Shown here piece by piece: positions 14,702-22,777 of a stretch of DNA of 23,719 nucleotides (the stretch's first letter is position 1; each line of letters begins with the position of its first letter). Under the pieces are notes generated by a model. That model was not told the DNA's origin. It worked only from the letters and a program-made list of their open reading frames with translations, and made no database searches. The DNA lies in the NCBI GenBank assembly GCA_947440875.1, contig CANETG010000011.1, forward strand, positions 1 through 23,719, written 5' to 3'. Position numbers and translations under genes: made by a program. The DNA is from Bacteriovoracaceae bacterium (GTDB lineage Bacteria; Bdellovibrionota; Bacteriovoracia; Bacteriovoracales; Bacteriovoracaceae).

Positions 14702-15088
14702 TTATCCTTTAGGGGCGACGGCGAGAAAACTGGTGGCGAAAGTAAGAACGCGCATCAAGAAAGTCGTGTAGCCAAGAACACGATGCTTCTTCTTCACTTC
14801 CTGACCTTTCAGTAGTTTTCTTCCAGTGTAGATCATCATGCCGTAGAGAAGAACCGTTGTCACGGCGATGGAGACATGGATGTTGAGTGCCAGACGATTA
14901 TTGACGGCATTAGAAGCTTTCATAATGGCCGAGCGAGAAAGTTCAATCTGAAGAATAAGGAGAACATCCCAGATCATCGCTGCACTCATAATCTTGAAGT
15001 GCAGTGTCCGCACTTTTCGATAATATATTCCGACGATCATGATCATCAGAATACAGAACGACTGTAGCTGCATCAGTTGTGTTTCCAC
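14702..15088 (-). CDS. DUF420-like four-helix membrane protein
   Basis: The 128-residue protein has about four membrane helices (near 10-25, 32-50, 68-88 and 104-122). His30, His71 and Arg/His at KKKHRVLGY (His102) sit at helix ends in the pattern of DUF420/YozB-like or small b-type cytochrome-like proteins: HFKIMSAAM, NIHVSIAV, HRVLGYTTF. Haem binding is possible from the paired histidines but not shown. The start is a GTG (15086-15088) with GAAGAG upstream; an ATG five codons in is the alternative. It is the first gene of the bolA-grx-hemY operon, so its role may be linked to iron or haem. The family call is tentative. Confidence 0.6.
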   Translation of the reverse strand: METQLMQLQSFCILMIMIVGIYYRKVRTLHFKIMSAAMIWDVLLILQIELSRSAIMKASNAVNNRLALNIHVSIAVTTVLLYGMMIYTGRKLLKGQEVKKKHRVLGYTTFLMRVLTFATSFLAVAPKG

Positions 15089-15131
15089 TGTCTCTTCTTT
15101 GAAAAATTGAATTTAATGCAACTTAGCATAA

Positions 15132-15161
15132 TTGACGGAAGTCTGCCTATTCATTTATGGT
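15132..15161 (+). promoter_or_regulatory. Candidate sigma70-type promoter for dinG
   Basis: TTGACG (15132-15137, five of six matches) is followed after 18 bases by TATGGT (15156-15161, four of six). Transcription would start near 15168 and give a leader of about 29 bases to the ATG at 15197. I looked for a LexA-type inverted repeat here and saw none that I recognise. Confidence 0.5.
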
Positions 15162-15196
15162 AGTTTCTCAGCTTGTCACCTCGCATAAAGGACATC

Positions 15197-18055
15197 ATGA
15201 CTCTCGGTTCATGGGCAGTAATTGATATTGAAACGACAGGTGTTTCCCCAGCGAATGACGAGATCATCGATGTTGGTTTCATGCAGTTTGAGGGCACGAA
15301 ACTTGTCCGGACTTTTTCTTCTTTGGTCCGTTCCCAGAATCAGGTTTCCAGTTTCATCACCAAGCTTACGGGAATTACCAACGAGCAATTGGTCCATGCC
15401 CCCAAATGGGACCTCGTTGAAAATGATGTGATGACTCTTGAGGGGCACGCTCTTCTGGCCCACAACGCGAATTTTGAAAAAAGTTTTCTCGAAAGATACT
15501 TCGAACGTCTGCCTAAAACAGGGGCGCGCGAGAGCTACCAAGACTCGATGTTTTATCTCTCGCTCATGTTTCCCGAAAGCTCGACGCTGAACCTTGAACA
15601 TTTCATCAACATGCTTGGGATCGCTGAGAAAGAAGAGCACAGAGGCTTAAGTGATTCGCGCGATCTTTTGAAAACTCTGCTTCTTGCGACTTATCTCACT
15701 CACAAAGATCGTGAGTTTCGGATGAAGCTCTCCGAAGTCATGATGAGTTTTCCGGATGAGTTCTGGTACAAAAAATTCTTCATGCTTTCGGTCGAGGAAC
15801 TGTTCGAAATTGCGACGGCGATGGACTTTCCGATCGAAGATTCTTTTGACCGCTACATGGCGGTGGCGAAGAAAAATCTTCTCCAAGAACCGCCCAAAAA
15901 TCTTGGATTCGGGAAAGATTTCTCAGGCCAGAATATCCAAAACATTCTGCGCGATGAAAAAAAGATTCAAACTCTTTTTCCCCATTACCGTCACCGTGCT
16001 GCTCAGGAAGCTCTTTCTCTCAGAGTTGGGCAGGCGTTTAAAAACCGTATTCATGCTTTGATCCAGGCGCCGACGGGCACTGGGAAAACGATGGGCTATC
16101 TGCTGCCCGCACTTCTTTACGCCACGAATGAAAAAGAAACGATTCTCATGGCCACGGGAACCAAGACACTCCAAGATCAAGCACTCGTCAAAGATGTTCC
16201 GCAGATGCTCAAGCTTTTAAATCTTCAGGATAGTGCGAAGGTCGTCAAACTCGTCGGAAGTAATAATCACTTGTGTGAGTTTCTCTTCCGCGAAGACGAC
16301 GAGTCTCCGCTGTTTCTGAATCCGTTTGGTGAGACGTTTGCCAAGGCGTATTTTGAAATGCTTTTCTTTTATAACTCCCGCGTCCCCTATGAAAAAAAAC
16401 TCACGCGCGAGCAAATTCCCTACGTTTTAAAAAAACTCAATCCTGAGCTTGCAGAGAAAGAAACGAGTCTCGCCGTTGATTACCGCGCGTGCGCTGGACA
16501 AAATTGTCCGCTCGCAAACGACTGCTCTTACATCCAGGGACTCAGAGAAGCTCAGGACGCAAAACTTATTGTTGGGAATCACGCGCTCATGCTCAACTGG
16601 CCACGAAGTATTCCGCGCCCACAGTTCGTTGTCGTAGATGAGGCCCATCGCCTTGAGCATGAAGCGACTTCTGCCTATACGATCGAAGTGGCGCACAATA
16701 CGCTCGAATCATTTCTGAAGAATTTCCCTCAGGGGATGGGTTCTCTCATTTACCTCCTCGGTTCGATGGAAGATGAGTTCGCTGTTGATGCGACGATCCA
16801 GCGAGTGCGTGAAGAAACGCAGTTTAATCTAAAAATGGTGCGGGATCATTTTGAGACTCTTCCCGATGTGATGGAGAATTTTTTTAAAAAACTTCCGAAC
16901 TACAGTCCAGCGTATTCCAACGAACTCCCTTTCCCCAAAAAAGGCGAACTGAAAGATTCTCTTGCGGCTGCAATTTTTAATTCTTCGGAAAGTCTTTCTT
17001 ATATCTTTACCAACCTCTACCAGCTCTACATGCCTTTTGTTTCTCGCTGGGAAAATAAAGATTTCCGAAACGAGCCGCAGAAGCTGAAGGCCTGGGCGGT
17101 GTTTGAACAAAATGTCGGCAATCTCGAGCGCTTAACGACAGCGTTCAAACACTTCATCGATCAACCAGCTGACTGGTGCACGATCATCGAATACACTGAG
17201 AATAAAGGCTACTCACTGGCTTCGAGTCCCGTTGATGTGGGTCGTAGAATTCACGATGAATTACTCATGACGACGGCATCCGTGATATTTACTTCGGCGA
17301 CTCTGGGAAATGCTTCAGGAGATTCTGGAGTCCAGGGCGTTGAATGGATGACCGGGTACACATATCTCGCTCCAGAGAGACGTTTTAAAACCGGCCTCTA
17401 CCTCGAAGCGGTTTACGACTATAAAAATAATTCCAAAGTCTATCTTTGTCCTGATACGAGAAATATTTCCGATCCGATGTTCGTTCAAGACTTGCTGGTT
17501 GAAGTCAATCCGGTGATTAAAGCTCTCGGTGGGAGAACACTTCTCCTTTTCTCTTCGCGCCTGCGATTTGAAAAAGCCGTCGAAATGATGCTGAAAGAAT
17601 TCGAAGGAAAAATTCCTGTTTTCGTTCAGGGACTCGGCAAGAATGTGGTGGAAGAATTTAAGCGTGAAGAACGGGCGATTCTCCTAGGCATGGAAAGTTT
17701 CGGCGAAGGGATCGATATCCCCGGAGAAAAACTTCAGTTCATCGTCGTGGATAAAATTCCCGATGTGCGGCAGGATCTCGTGATTCAAAAACGCAGAGAC
17801 TTCTTTGAGTTTAAGTTTGGGAATGAATTTAATGATTATTTTTTAGCGCACCGGACGCGCTCCCTACACCAAAAATTCGGAAGGCTTCTCCGTTCGGAAG
17901 CTGATCACGGAGCGATCCTCCTGGTAGATAACAGAGTCAAGAAATGGAAGGGCGGCACTCTTCGCACGTTCCAAAAACTGATGGAGCCGTATCAAATTAT
18001 TTCGGTGCCGCTCAAAGACGCGTGCTCTTCGATCAAAGACTACTTTAAAGTTTAA
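15197..18055 (+). CDS. dinG: DinG-type Fe-S helicase with N-terminal DEDDh exonuclease domain
   Basis: DinG-type XPD-like helicases unwind DNA, R-loops or forks 5'-to-3' in repair. From the ATG at 15197 (AAAGGA five bases upstream) it has 952 residues; a TTG at 15173 lies too near the candidate promoter. Residues 5-165 are a DnaQ-like exonuclease: Asp10 and Glu12 (VIDIETTG), His148 and Asp153 (HRGLSD). The second acidic position, normally Asp in HNAxFD, is Glu94 in AHNANFEKSFL. The helicase follows: Walker A APTGTGKT (Lys297), DEAH box 481-484 (VVVDEAHRLE), a cysteine set for a [4Fe-4S] cluster (Cys360, 432, 437, 443), FTSATLG, and QKFGRLLRS as motif VI. Exonuclease-DinG fusions are known from Gram-positive bacteria; there the Fe-S cysteines are usually absent. 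Confidence 0.93.
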   Translation: MTLGSWAVIDIETTGVSPANDEIIDVGFMQFEGTKLVRTFSSLVRSQNQVSSFITKLTGITNEQLVHAPKWDLVENDVMTLEGHALLAHNANFEKSFLERYFERLPKTGARESYQDSMFYLSLMFPESSTLNLEHFINMLGIAEKEEHRGLSDSRDLLKTLLLATYLTHKDREFRMKLSEVMMSFPDEFWYKKFFMLSVEELFEIATAMDFPIEDSFDRYMAVAKKNLLQEPPKNLGFGKDFSGQNIQNILRDEKKIQTLFPHYRHRAAQEALSLRVGQAFKNRIHALIQAPTGTGKTMGYLLPALLYATNEKETILMATGTKTLQDQALVKDVPQMLKLLNLQDSAKVVKLVGSNNHLCEFLFREDDESPLFLNPFGETFAKAYFEMLFFYNSRVPYEKKLTREQIPYVLKKLNPELAEKETSLAVDYRACAGQNCPLANDCSYIQGLREAQDAKLIVGNHALMLNWPRSIPRPQFVVVDEAHRLEHEATSAYTIEVAHNTLESFLKNFPQGMGSLIYLLGSMEDEFAVDATIQRVREETQFNLKMVRDHFETLPDVMENFFKKLPNYSPAYSNELPFPKKGELKDSLAAAIFNSSESLSYIFTNLYQLYMPFVSRWENKDFRNEPQKLKAWAVFEQNVGNLERLTTAFKHFIDQPADWCTIIEYTENKGYSLASSPVDVGRRIHDELLMTTASVIFTSATLGNASGDSGVQGVEWMTGYTYLAPERRFKTGLYLEAVYDYKNNSKVYLCPDTRNISDPMFVQDLLVEVNPVIKALGGRTLLLFSSRLRFEKAVEMMLKEFEGKIPVFVQGLGKNVVEEFKREERAILLGMESFGEGIDIPGEKLQFIVVDKIPDVRQDLVIQKRRDFFEFKFGNEFNDYFLAHRTRSLHQKFGRLLRSEADHGAILLVDNRVKKWKGGTLRTFQKLMEPYQIISVPLKDACSSIKDYFKV

Positions 18056-18573
18056 AAGATGAAGTAGACAACTCCTGAGGCGAGAAGTCCTACGGCGATT
18101 CCGCCAAGAATGTCCGTGAAATAGTGCACCCCCAAATACATTCGCGAAAGCGAAACGATCCCTGCCCAAATTCCGAACCAATGAGCTTGCGGAAATTCCC
18201 ACCATACTAAGACAAAAAAAAATGAAAACGTTGATCCTGCGTGAGACGATGGGAAGCTGTTGCAAGTTGGAACTTTCGCGAGCGGAAGAATATTATGATT
18301 TGCCTTCCACGGCCGATCCCTCCCGACAATTTTTTTCAAAAAATAATTGATTCCCCAGACAAGAAGGGGGGCAAAAAAAGCTTTCAGGATGTAGGGATTG
18401 AAGGCGACGAAGTATTGTTGGATGATATTTAAAAAGAGTGAAACGGAGATCCAAAATTTCCCCATGCCTGTCCAGGTGAAGAAAATCATGATCAAGCTGA
18501 TGGGTCTGATTCTGAATTTTTGAATGGTCAGAAGAATTTTTTCATCAAGAGACTGAATTTCAGGTGAAAACAT
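18052..18573 (-). CDS. PAP2-family membrane phosphatase
   Basis: PAP2 enzymes remove phosphate from lipids such as undecaprenyl pyrophosphate or phosphatidic acid at the membrane. The 173-residue protein has about five or six membrane helices and all three catalytic motifs: KKIVGRDRP (Lys80 and Arg87-Pro88, the K-x6-RP motif), PSSHAGS (108-114, His111) and SRMYLGVHYFTD (Ser143-Arg144, His150, Asp154, the SR-x5-H-x3-D motif). The substrate cannot be decided. Its stop overlaps the convergent dinG by four bases, and its ATG shares one base with the stop of the upstream gene. Confidence 0.92.
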   Translation of the reverse strand: MFSPEIQSLDEKILLTIQKFRIRPISLIMIFFTWTGMGKFWISVSLFLNIIQQYFVAFNPYILKAFFAPLLVWGINYFLKKIVGRDRPWKANHNILPLAKVPTCNSFPSSHAGSTFSFFFVLVWWEFPQAHWFGIWAGIVSLSRMYLGVHYFTDILGGIAVGLLASGVVYFIF

Positions 18574-19340
18574 CAGAAATTCTTCTTCAAGTTTTGAACG
18601 CGGATTTCACGATCTCCGTGGATCATTTGATACGGAATCCCAAAATGTTTACTCACATAAAAGCTCACTGGCTGTTCGATATCAGCATTGGTCGAGTCGT
18701 TCTGATAAACCACGAGATGAGAGGCCGAAAGCTCAGCGTCGTCGAGGCTAAAATCATCCATGTCTTTTATTTTCCAATCGGCGTAGACAATCTTCTCGTT
18801 AGGAGGGGCCTGGTAAGACCAATCATTGGCCGATGAAAGCAGGACCACAGGTGTTCTTCCGATGGCATCAAATTTTTTCGAAAGAGTGAAGAGGCAGGAG
18901 GTCGCAAATGAAGGGGCCGCCAGGTAATGGCGACTCGTGATCGGTCGGTGAAATTCTTGTTGCGACGTGGCAGTTTCAAAAATGTAGTGAAGCTGCCTCG
19001 CGCCATGATCAATATGGAAATTCTCTAAAGAGTAATTATTCCCGATGGATTTCTCGATTCTGACATGGAGAGGCAAGTACTGGGCATTCATCTCATAGCT
19101 GACGTTAATCTTTAAAAACTCCCCCGTCTCAACGCGAGAGAGGACCTCAGAAAGAACCTGGTAATTCTGCTTATCCAAAGTCTGAATCAGTTTGAAGTTC
19201 TCTTGGGAATAGTTCGATCCCTTCTCAAAGTAGAAGTAGCTTCCTTCGAGAAGGATATTTAAGTTCGGGTTCATTTCAATCAGGTTAGAGGATTTACACT
19301 CTTTCGACAAAAACAAAAATGTCCGAGTTTGATAGTTCAA
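18573..19340 (-). CDS. Unrecognised protein upstream of the PAP2 gene
   Basis: I do not recognise this protein. The longest reading is 255 residues from a TTG at 19338-19340 with AAGG almost adjacent. An ATG 22 codons in (at 19272-19274) gives 233 residues and is at least as likely, since the first 22 residues look poorly ordered. There is no signal peptide, lipobox or membrane helix. The body is beta-rich (NILLEGSYFYFEKG, YLPLHVRIEKSIG, LVVYQNDS) with a His/Asp segment FHIDHGARQLHY, giving a lipocalin-like or DUF3108-like feel but no proof. It is translationally coupled to the PAP2 gene (TGATG), so a lipid or envelope role is possible. It diverges from nuoA. Confidence 0.6.
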   Translation of the reverse strand: MNYQTRTFLFLSKECKSSNLIEMNPNLNILLEGSYFYFEKGSNYSQENFKLIQTLDKQNYQVLSEVLSRVETGEFLKINVSYEMNAQYLPLHVRIEKSIGNNYSLENFHIDHGARQLHYIFETATSQQEFHRPITSRHYLAAPSFATSCLFTLSKKFDAIGRTPVVLLSSANDWSYQAPPNEKIVYADWKIKDMDDFSLDDAELSASHLVVYQNDSTNADIEQPVSFYVSKHFGIPYQMIHGDREIRVQNLKKNF

Positions 19341-19354
19341 ACCTTAAGACTTAT

Positions 19355-19383
19355 TTGAGTTCTGACCCGACGGGTGCTAGATT
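19355..19383 (+). promoter_or_regulatory. Candidate promoter for the nuo operon
   Basis: TTGAGT (19355-19360) and TAGATT (19378-19383) are 17 bases apart, and TG one base before the -10 makes it an extended -10 promoter. Transcription would start near 19390, about 26 bases before the nuoA ATG. The spacer contains an 11-base palindrome, ACCCG-A-CGGGT (19365-19375), which could be an operator. Confidence 0.55.
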
Positions 19384-19415
19384 CAAACCATTAAAAACTC
19401 ATCCATAAGGTGCTC

Positions 19416-19805
19416 ATGAATCTTCCCGTCGAAGGATCATTGGATTACTTAGCCATCCTCATCCTGACAGTTCTTTCGTTAGTGATTGCGACTGTGATCT
19501 TAACTCTGAACAAAATCCTGGGTCGCGTGGCGCGGGAAGCGACGAAGAAAAAATACGACACTTACGAGTGTGGTGTTGAGTACGTCGGCGATGCTCACCA
19601 ACAGTTCTCTGTTCGTTATTACCTTGTCGGGATTATCTTTTTGATTTTCGACGTTGAAGTCGTGTTCATGTATCCATGGACACTTGTTTTCCAAACTTAT
19701 CTGAAGTCTGGTCCCATGGTTCTTATGGAAATGGGACTTTTCTTCATGCTCCTCCTCGGTGGTTATTTCTACCTCCGTATGCGTGGCGCTTTAAGCTGGG
19801 ACTAA
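19416..19805 (+). CDS. nuoA: NADH-quinone oxidoreductase subunit A
   Basis: NuoA is a small membrane subunit of respiratory complex I, close to the quinone site. The 129-residue product has three membrane helices (about 11-31, 68-90 and 98-120). It carries the conserved loop with YDTYECGVEYVGDAHQQFSV, whose Cys and Glu are typical, and then RYYLVGIIFLIFDVEVVFMYPW, a strong family signature. The ATG at 19416 has AAGG five bases upstream; a GTG at 19410 is in frame but overlaps that site. First gene of the nuoABCDEF string. Confidence 0.96.
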   Translation: MNLPVEGSLDYLAILILTVLSLVIATVILTLNKILGRVAREATKKKYDTYECGVEYVGDAHQQFSVRYYLVGIIFLIFDVEVVFMYPWTLVFQTYLKSGPMVLMEMGLFFMLLLGGYFYLRMRGALSWD

Positions 19806-19814
19806 GGGGAATTT

Positions 19815-20438
19815 ATGTCTAAAGACGGAAGCTCATTTTTTTATCCGACTCTTCTCGCCGAAGCCGCAAAGTGGGCCCAGAAAAACTCCCTTTGGCCTAT
19901 GCCGTTCGGGACGTCGTGCTGCGGGATCGAGATGATGTCGACACTCTCATCCACTTACGATCTCTCGCGCTTCGGTGCCGAGGTTGTTCGCTTCTCGCCA
20001 AGACAAGCGGACATGATGATTGTCGCGGGAACTATCACCACCAAAATGGCGCCGGTTCTTCGTACGATCTATGATCAGATGCTTGAGCCGAAATGGGTCA
20101 TCGCCATGGGCGCTTGTTCCTCTTCTGGCGGGATCTTCGATACGTACTCAGTGCTCCAGGGCATTGATGAAATCATGCCCGTCGACGTTTACGTTCCGGG
20201 CTGCCCACCGATTCCGGAAGGACTCATCCACGCGATCCTCCACCTCCAGAAAAAAATTGAAACCGGCATGGATAGACTGCCAGCGGAGCGTCCGTCTCAA
20301 GAAGATGCGATGAACGCGATGACGTTCAGGAAATCTATCGCCGACATCAAGGCGGATTTTACGATCACGCAGGACTATGTGAAGCAGAACCAGTCGCTCC
20401 TTGATTCACTGAAGTCCAAAGAGGAGATCAAGAAATGA
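19815..20438 (+). CDS. nuoB: NADH-quinone oxidoreductase subunit B
   Basis: NuoB carries the N2 [4Fe-4S] cluster that passes electrons to quinone. The 207-residue product has all four ligands: the tandem Cys35-Cys36 in GTSCCGIEMMS, Cys101 in MGACSSSGG and Cys130 in VYVPGCPPIPEG, in the order and spacing of the family. A C-terminal extension of about 50 charged residues (after LQKKIETGMDRL) is longer than the minimal core. Its stop overlaps the nuoC start as ATGA. Confidence 0.97.
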   Translation: MSKDGSSFFYPTLLAEAAKWAQKNSLWPMPFGTSCCGIEMMSTLSSTYDLSRFGAEVVRFSPRQADMMIVAGTITTKMAPVLRTIYDQMLEPKWVIAMGACSSSGGIFDTYSVLQGIDEIMPVDVYVPGCPPIPEGLIHAILHLQKKIETGMDRLPAERPSQEDAMNAMTFRKSIADIKADFTITQDYVKQNQSLLDSLKSKEEIKK

Positions 20439-21034
20439 ATAGGGCCGCCTTCATCCTTGAGCAGGGCAAAGTTGCCGGACGCCTCATGGAAAAATACGCA
20501 AAAGACAGACGCCTTGAAGCAGACAGAAACAATGAACCTGTGCTCTGGGCAAGAGACGCGAAAGACGCAAAAATCCTCGTGAAGTCATTCATGCTGGATG
20601 ACCATTTTAAAATCGATTTTCTTTCTGATGTGACGGCCTATGACAACCAGGACGGGGAAGACGGAGAAAAGAGATTCATTGTCGTTTATCAGCTTTATTC
20701 TCTGGAGAAACACATCCGCATCCGGGTCAAAGCCGCGGTCGATCTGAATGAATCAGCAGAAACAATTTCCGATATTATCCCGGGTGCGAACTGGCTTGAG
20801 CGGGAAATTTTTGATCTCTACGGAATTAAATTCAACGGTCACCCAAACCTGAGAAGAATCATGATGGACGAACGCTTCGAAGGGCATCCTCTTCGTAAAG
20901 AGTATCCGATTAAGCAGCGCATGGGCTTCAAGGACAACATCGATTTCCACCTCGGGGGTCACGATCTCAAGGTCGACAGCAATCTGCTTGAAGGGCAAGT
21001 GACCGGTAACGCTCTTCCTGAAGGAGACAAGTAA
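20435..21034 (+). CDS. nuoC: NADH-quinone oxidoreductase subunit C
   Basis: NuoC (30-kDa subunit) is part of the peripheral-arm connecting module next to NuoD. The 199-residue protein has the family core in its second half: PGANWLEREIFDLYGIKF, GHPNLRRIMMDE and FEGHPLRKEYP. The N-terminal part is the usual variable alpha/beta region. It is a separate gene from nuoD, unlike the fused nuoCD of E. coli, with only one base between the nuoC stop and the nuoD ATG. Confidence 0.95.
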   Translation: MNRAAFILEQGKVAGRLMEKYAKDRRLEADRNNEPVLWARDAKDAKILVKSFMLDDHFKIDFLSDVTAYDNQDGEDGEKRFIVVYQLYSLEKHIRIRVKAAVDLNESAETISDIIPGANWLEREIFDLYGIKFNGHPNLRRIMMDERFEGHPLRKEYPIKQRMGFKDNIDFHLGGHDLKVDSNLLEGQVTGNALPEGDK

Positions 21035-21035
21035 T

Positions 21036-22241
21036 ATGTCACCAAAGACAAATGTCCACACGCTTCAGGATTTTTATAACCCTAACGTCTTACTCAACCT
21101 CGGTCCTTCTCACCCGGCCACTCACGGAACTCTCAGAGTCATGTGTCGTGTGAACGGGGAGACGATTGAAGATGCGGCCTGTGAAATTGGCTACCTTCAC
21201 AGAGGCATCGAGAAGCTCGGAGAAACCAAGACCTATCACCAGTGGATGGTTTATACAGATCGGTTGAACTACTGTTCGGCCCTCAACAACAATATCGCTT
21301 ACGCGATGGCGGTTGAGAATCTGATGAACATCACTCCGACTGAGCGCTGTCAGTACATTCGTGTCATCTGCATGGAACTGTCGAGAATCATCGATCACGT
21401 TATTTGTGTGGCGATCAATGCCCTCGATCTCGGGGCGATGACGGTGTTCTGGCTTCTCTACCATTGGCGGGAAGAGGCCTACACGATGATTGAATCGATG
21501 TGTGGCATGCGTCTGACCACGACGTATGCCCGGATCGGAGGCATGAGCTACGATCTTCCGGATAATCTTCTTGAGCGCCTTTGGAAGTTCTGCGATGAAA
21601 TGCCGAAAGCTCTCGATGAAGTCGAAGGGCTTCTCACTTCCAACAGAATCTGGATTGATCGGACCAGAGGTGTCGGAATCATCAATAAAGAAGACGCACT
21701 CAAGTACGCCATCACTGGACCATGTCTACGCGCCGCTGGTGTTGACCACGATCTTCGCCGGGATCGTCCTTATTATGTTTACCCTGAGCTAGACTTCGAC
21801 GTCGTCGTTGGTTCAAACGGTGACGTGTACGACCGCTACCTCATCCGTCTTGAGGAAATGAGACAGTCCATTCGCATTCTTAAACAGTGTCACGACAAAA
21901 TCCCGATGGGTCCTTTGTGGGTGAACGATAAGCGCGTTCTGATTCCAGAGAAGATGGACGTGTATACGAAGATGGAAGTTCTTATCCATCACTTCAAAAT
22001 CTTCATGGAAGGAATTGATGTTCCACCAGGAGAAGCTTTCACTTGTGTGGAAGGTCCCAACGGTGAACTCGGATTCTATATTGTCAGTCGCGGAGGTCCG
22101 AAAGCGTGGAGAATGAGAGTGAAATCTCCTTCGTTCATGCTTTTCCAAGCGTTCGAACAATCGGTGAAGGGTGGGAAAATCCCTGACGCCGTGGCACACC
22201 TTGGGTCTGTGAATATTTTTGCCGGCGAATTAGATCGCTAG
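21036..22241 (+). CDS. nuoD: NADH-quinone oxidoreductase subunit D
   Basis: NuoD (49-kDa subunit) forms the quinone-binding cavity with NuoB; it is related to the large subunit of NiFe hydrogenases but has lost the metal site. The 401-residue protein is full length and begins with the signature LNLGPSHPATHGTLRVM, whose His is near the quinone head group. It continues with EIGYLHRGIEKLGE, VYTDRLNYCSALNNN, and ends with SINIFAGELDR-like VNIFAGELDR. Many family residues are intact; no oddity seen. nuoE starts eleven bases downstream. Confidence 0.97.
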   Translation: MSPKTNVHTLQDFYNPNVLLNLGPSHPATHGTLRVMCRVNGETIEDAACEIGYLHRGIEKLGETKTYHQWMVYTDRLNYCSALNNNIAYAMAVENLMNITPTERCQYIRVICMELSRIIDHVICVAINALDLGAMTVFWLLYHWREEAYTMIESMCGMRLTTTYARIGGMSYDLPDNLLERLWKFCDEMPKALDEVEGLLTSNRIWIDRTRGVGIINKEDALKYAITGPCLRAAGVDHDLRRDRPYYVYPELDFDVVVGSNGDVYDRYLIRLEEMRQSIRILKQCHDKIPMGPLWVNDKRVLIPEKMDVYTKMEVLIHHFKIFMEGIDVPPGEAFTCVEGPNGELGFYIVSRGGPKAWRMRVKSPSFMLFQAFEQSVKGGKIPDAVAHLGSVNIFAGELDR

Positions 22242-22252
22242 GAGAAACAATT

Positions 22253-22777
22253 ATGTTATCTGAACAAATCAAAACGATGATCAATGGGCTGAGACCTGAT
22301 TTTCCTACTGAACAGGCCCTTCTGCTTCCTCTTTTGAATGAAATTCAAAATGAGCACGGATGGGTTTCGATGGAATCGATGAAAGCCGCTGGAGAGTTTT
22401 TAAATCTCCCTTTGTCTAAAGTCAGAGAAGTGGCGAGCTTTTACACAATGTACAAGCTTCATCCCCAGGGGAAAGTGGATCTTCAAATCTGCACGAACAT
22501 CTCTTGCTGGTTAAATGGCGCTGACAAACTAATGGCGTGTGCTTCGAAAAAACTCGGAGTCGAGGCCGGTGAAACGACTCCCGATGGGAAGTTCACTCTG
22601 AATCAGGTAGAGTGTCTCGCCTCATGTGGAACAGCTCCCATGCTCACGATGAATGAAGATTACTATGAGAATTTGGATGAAAACTCACTGATAAAACTTC
22701 TCGATCAGGCCAGCGCCGATCTAGATGCGAACAAAGTAGTTGGGAAAAGCACTCGTAAAGAGGGAGTTTGGCCATGA
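22253..22777 (+). CDS. nuoE: NADH-quinone oxidoreductase subunit E
   Basis: NuoE is the thioredoxin-like subunit that binds the N1a [2Fe-2S] cluster beside NuoF. The 174-residue protein has the helical start (LLPLLNEIQNEHGWVS), ASFYTMYKLHPQGK, and all four ligands: Cys80 and Cys85 (ICTNISCWLNG), Cys121 and Cys125 (ECLASCGTAPML). The last 25 residues are a charged tail. Its stop overlaps the nuoF start as ATGA, so the two NADH-module subunits are translationally coupled. Confidence 0.96.
   Translation: MLSEQIKTMINGLRPDFPTEQALLLPLLNEIQNEHGWVSMESMKAAGEFLNLPLSKVREVASFYTMYKLHPQGKVDLQICTNISCWLNGADKLMACASKKLGVEAGETTPDGKFTLNQVECLASCGTAPMLTMNEDYYENLDENSLIKLLDQASADLDANKVVGKSTRKEGVWP

Noticed and set aside
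15089..15196. LexA/SOS box upstream of dinG
   Set aside because: DinG is SOS-controlled in E. coli, but I found no inverted repeat of the forms I know in this gap.
18040..18067. Inverted repeat CTACTT/AAGTAG at the dinG-PAP2 junction as a terminator
   Set aside because: The stem is only six pairs with a long loop and no T tail on either strand.
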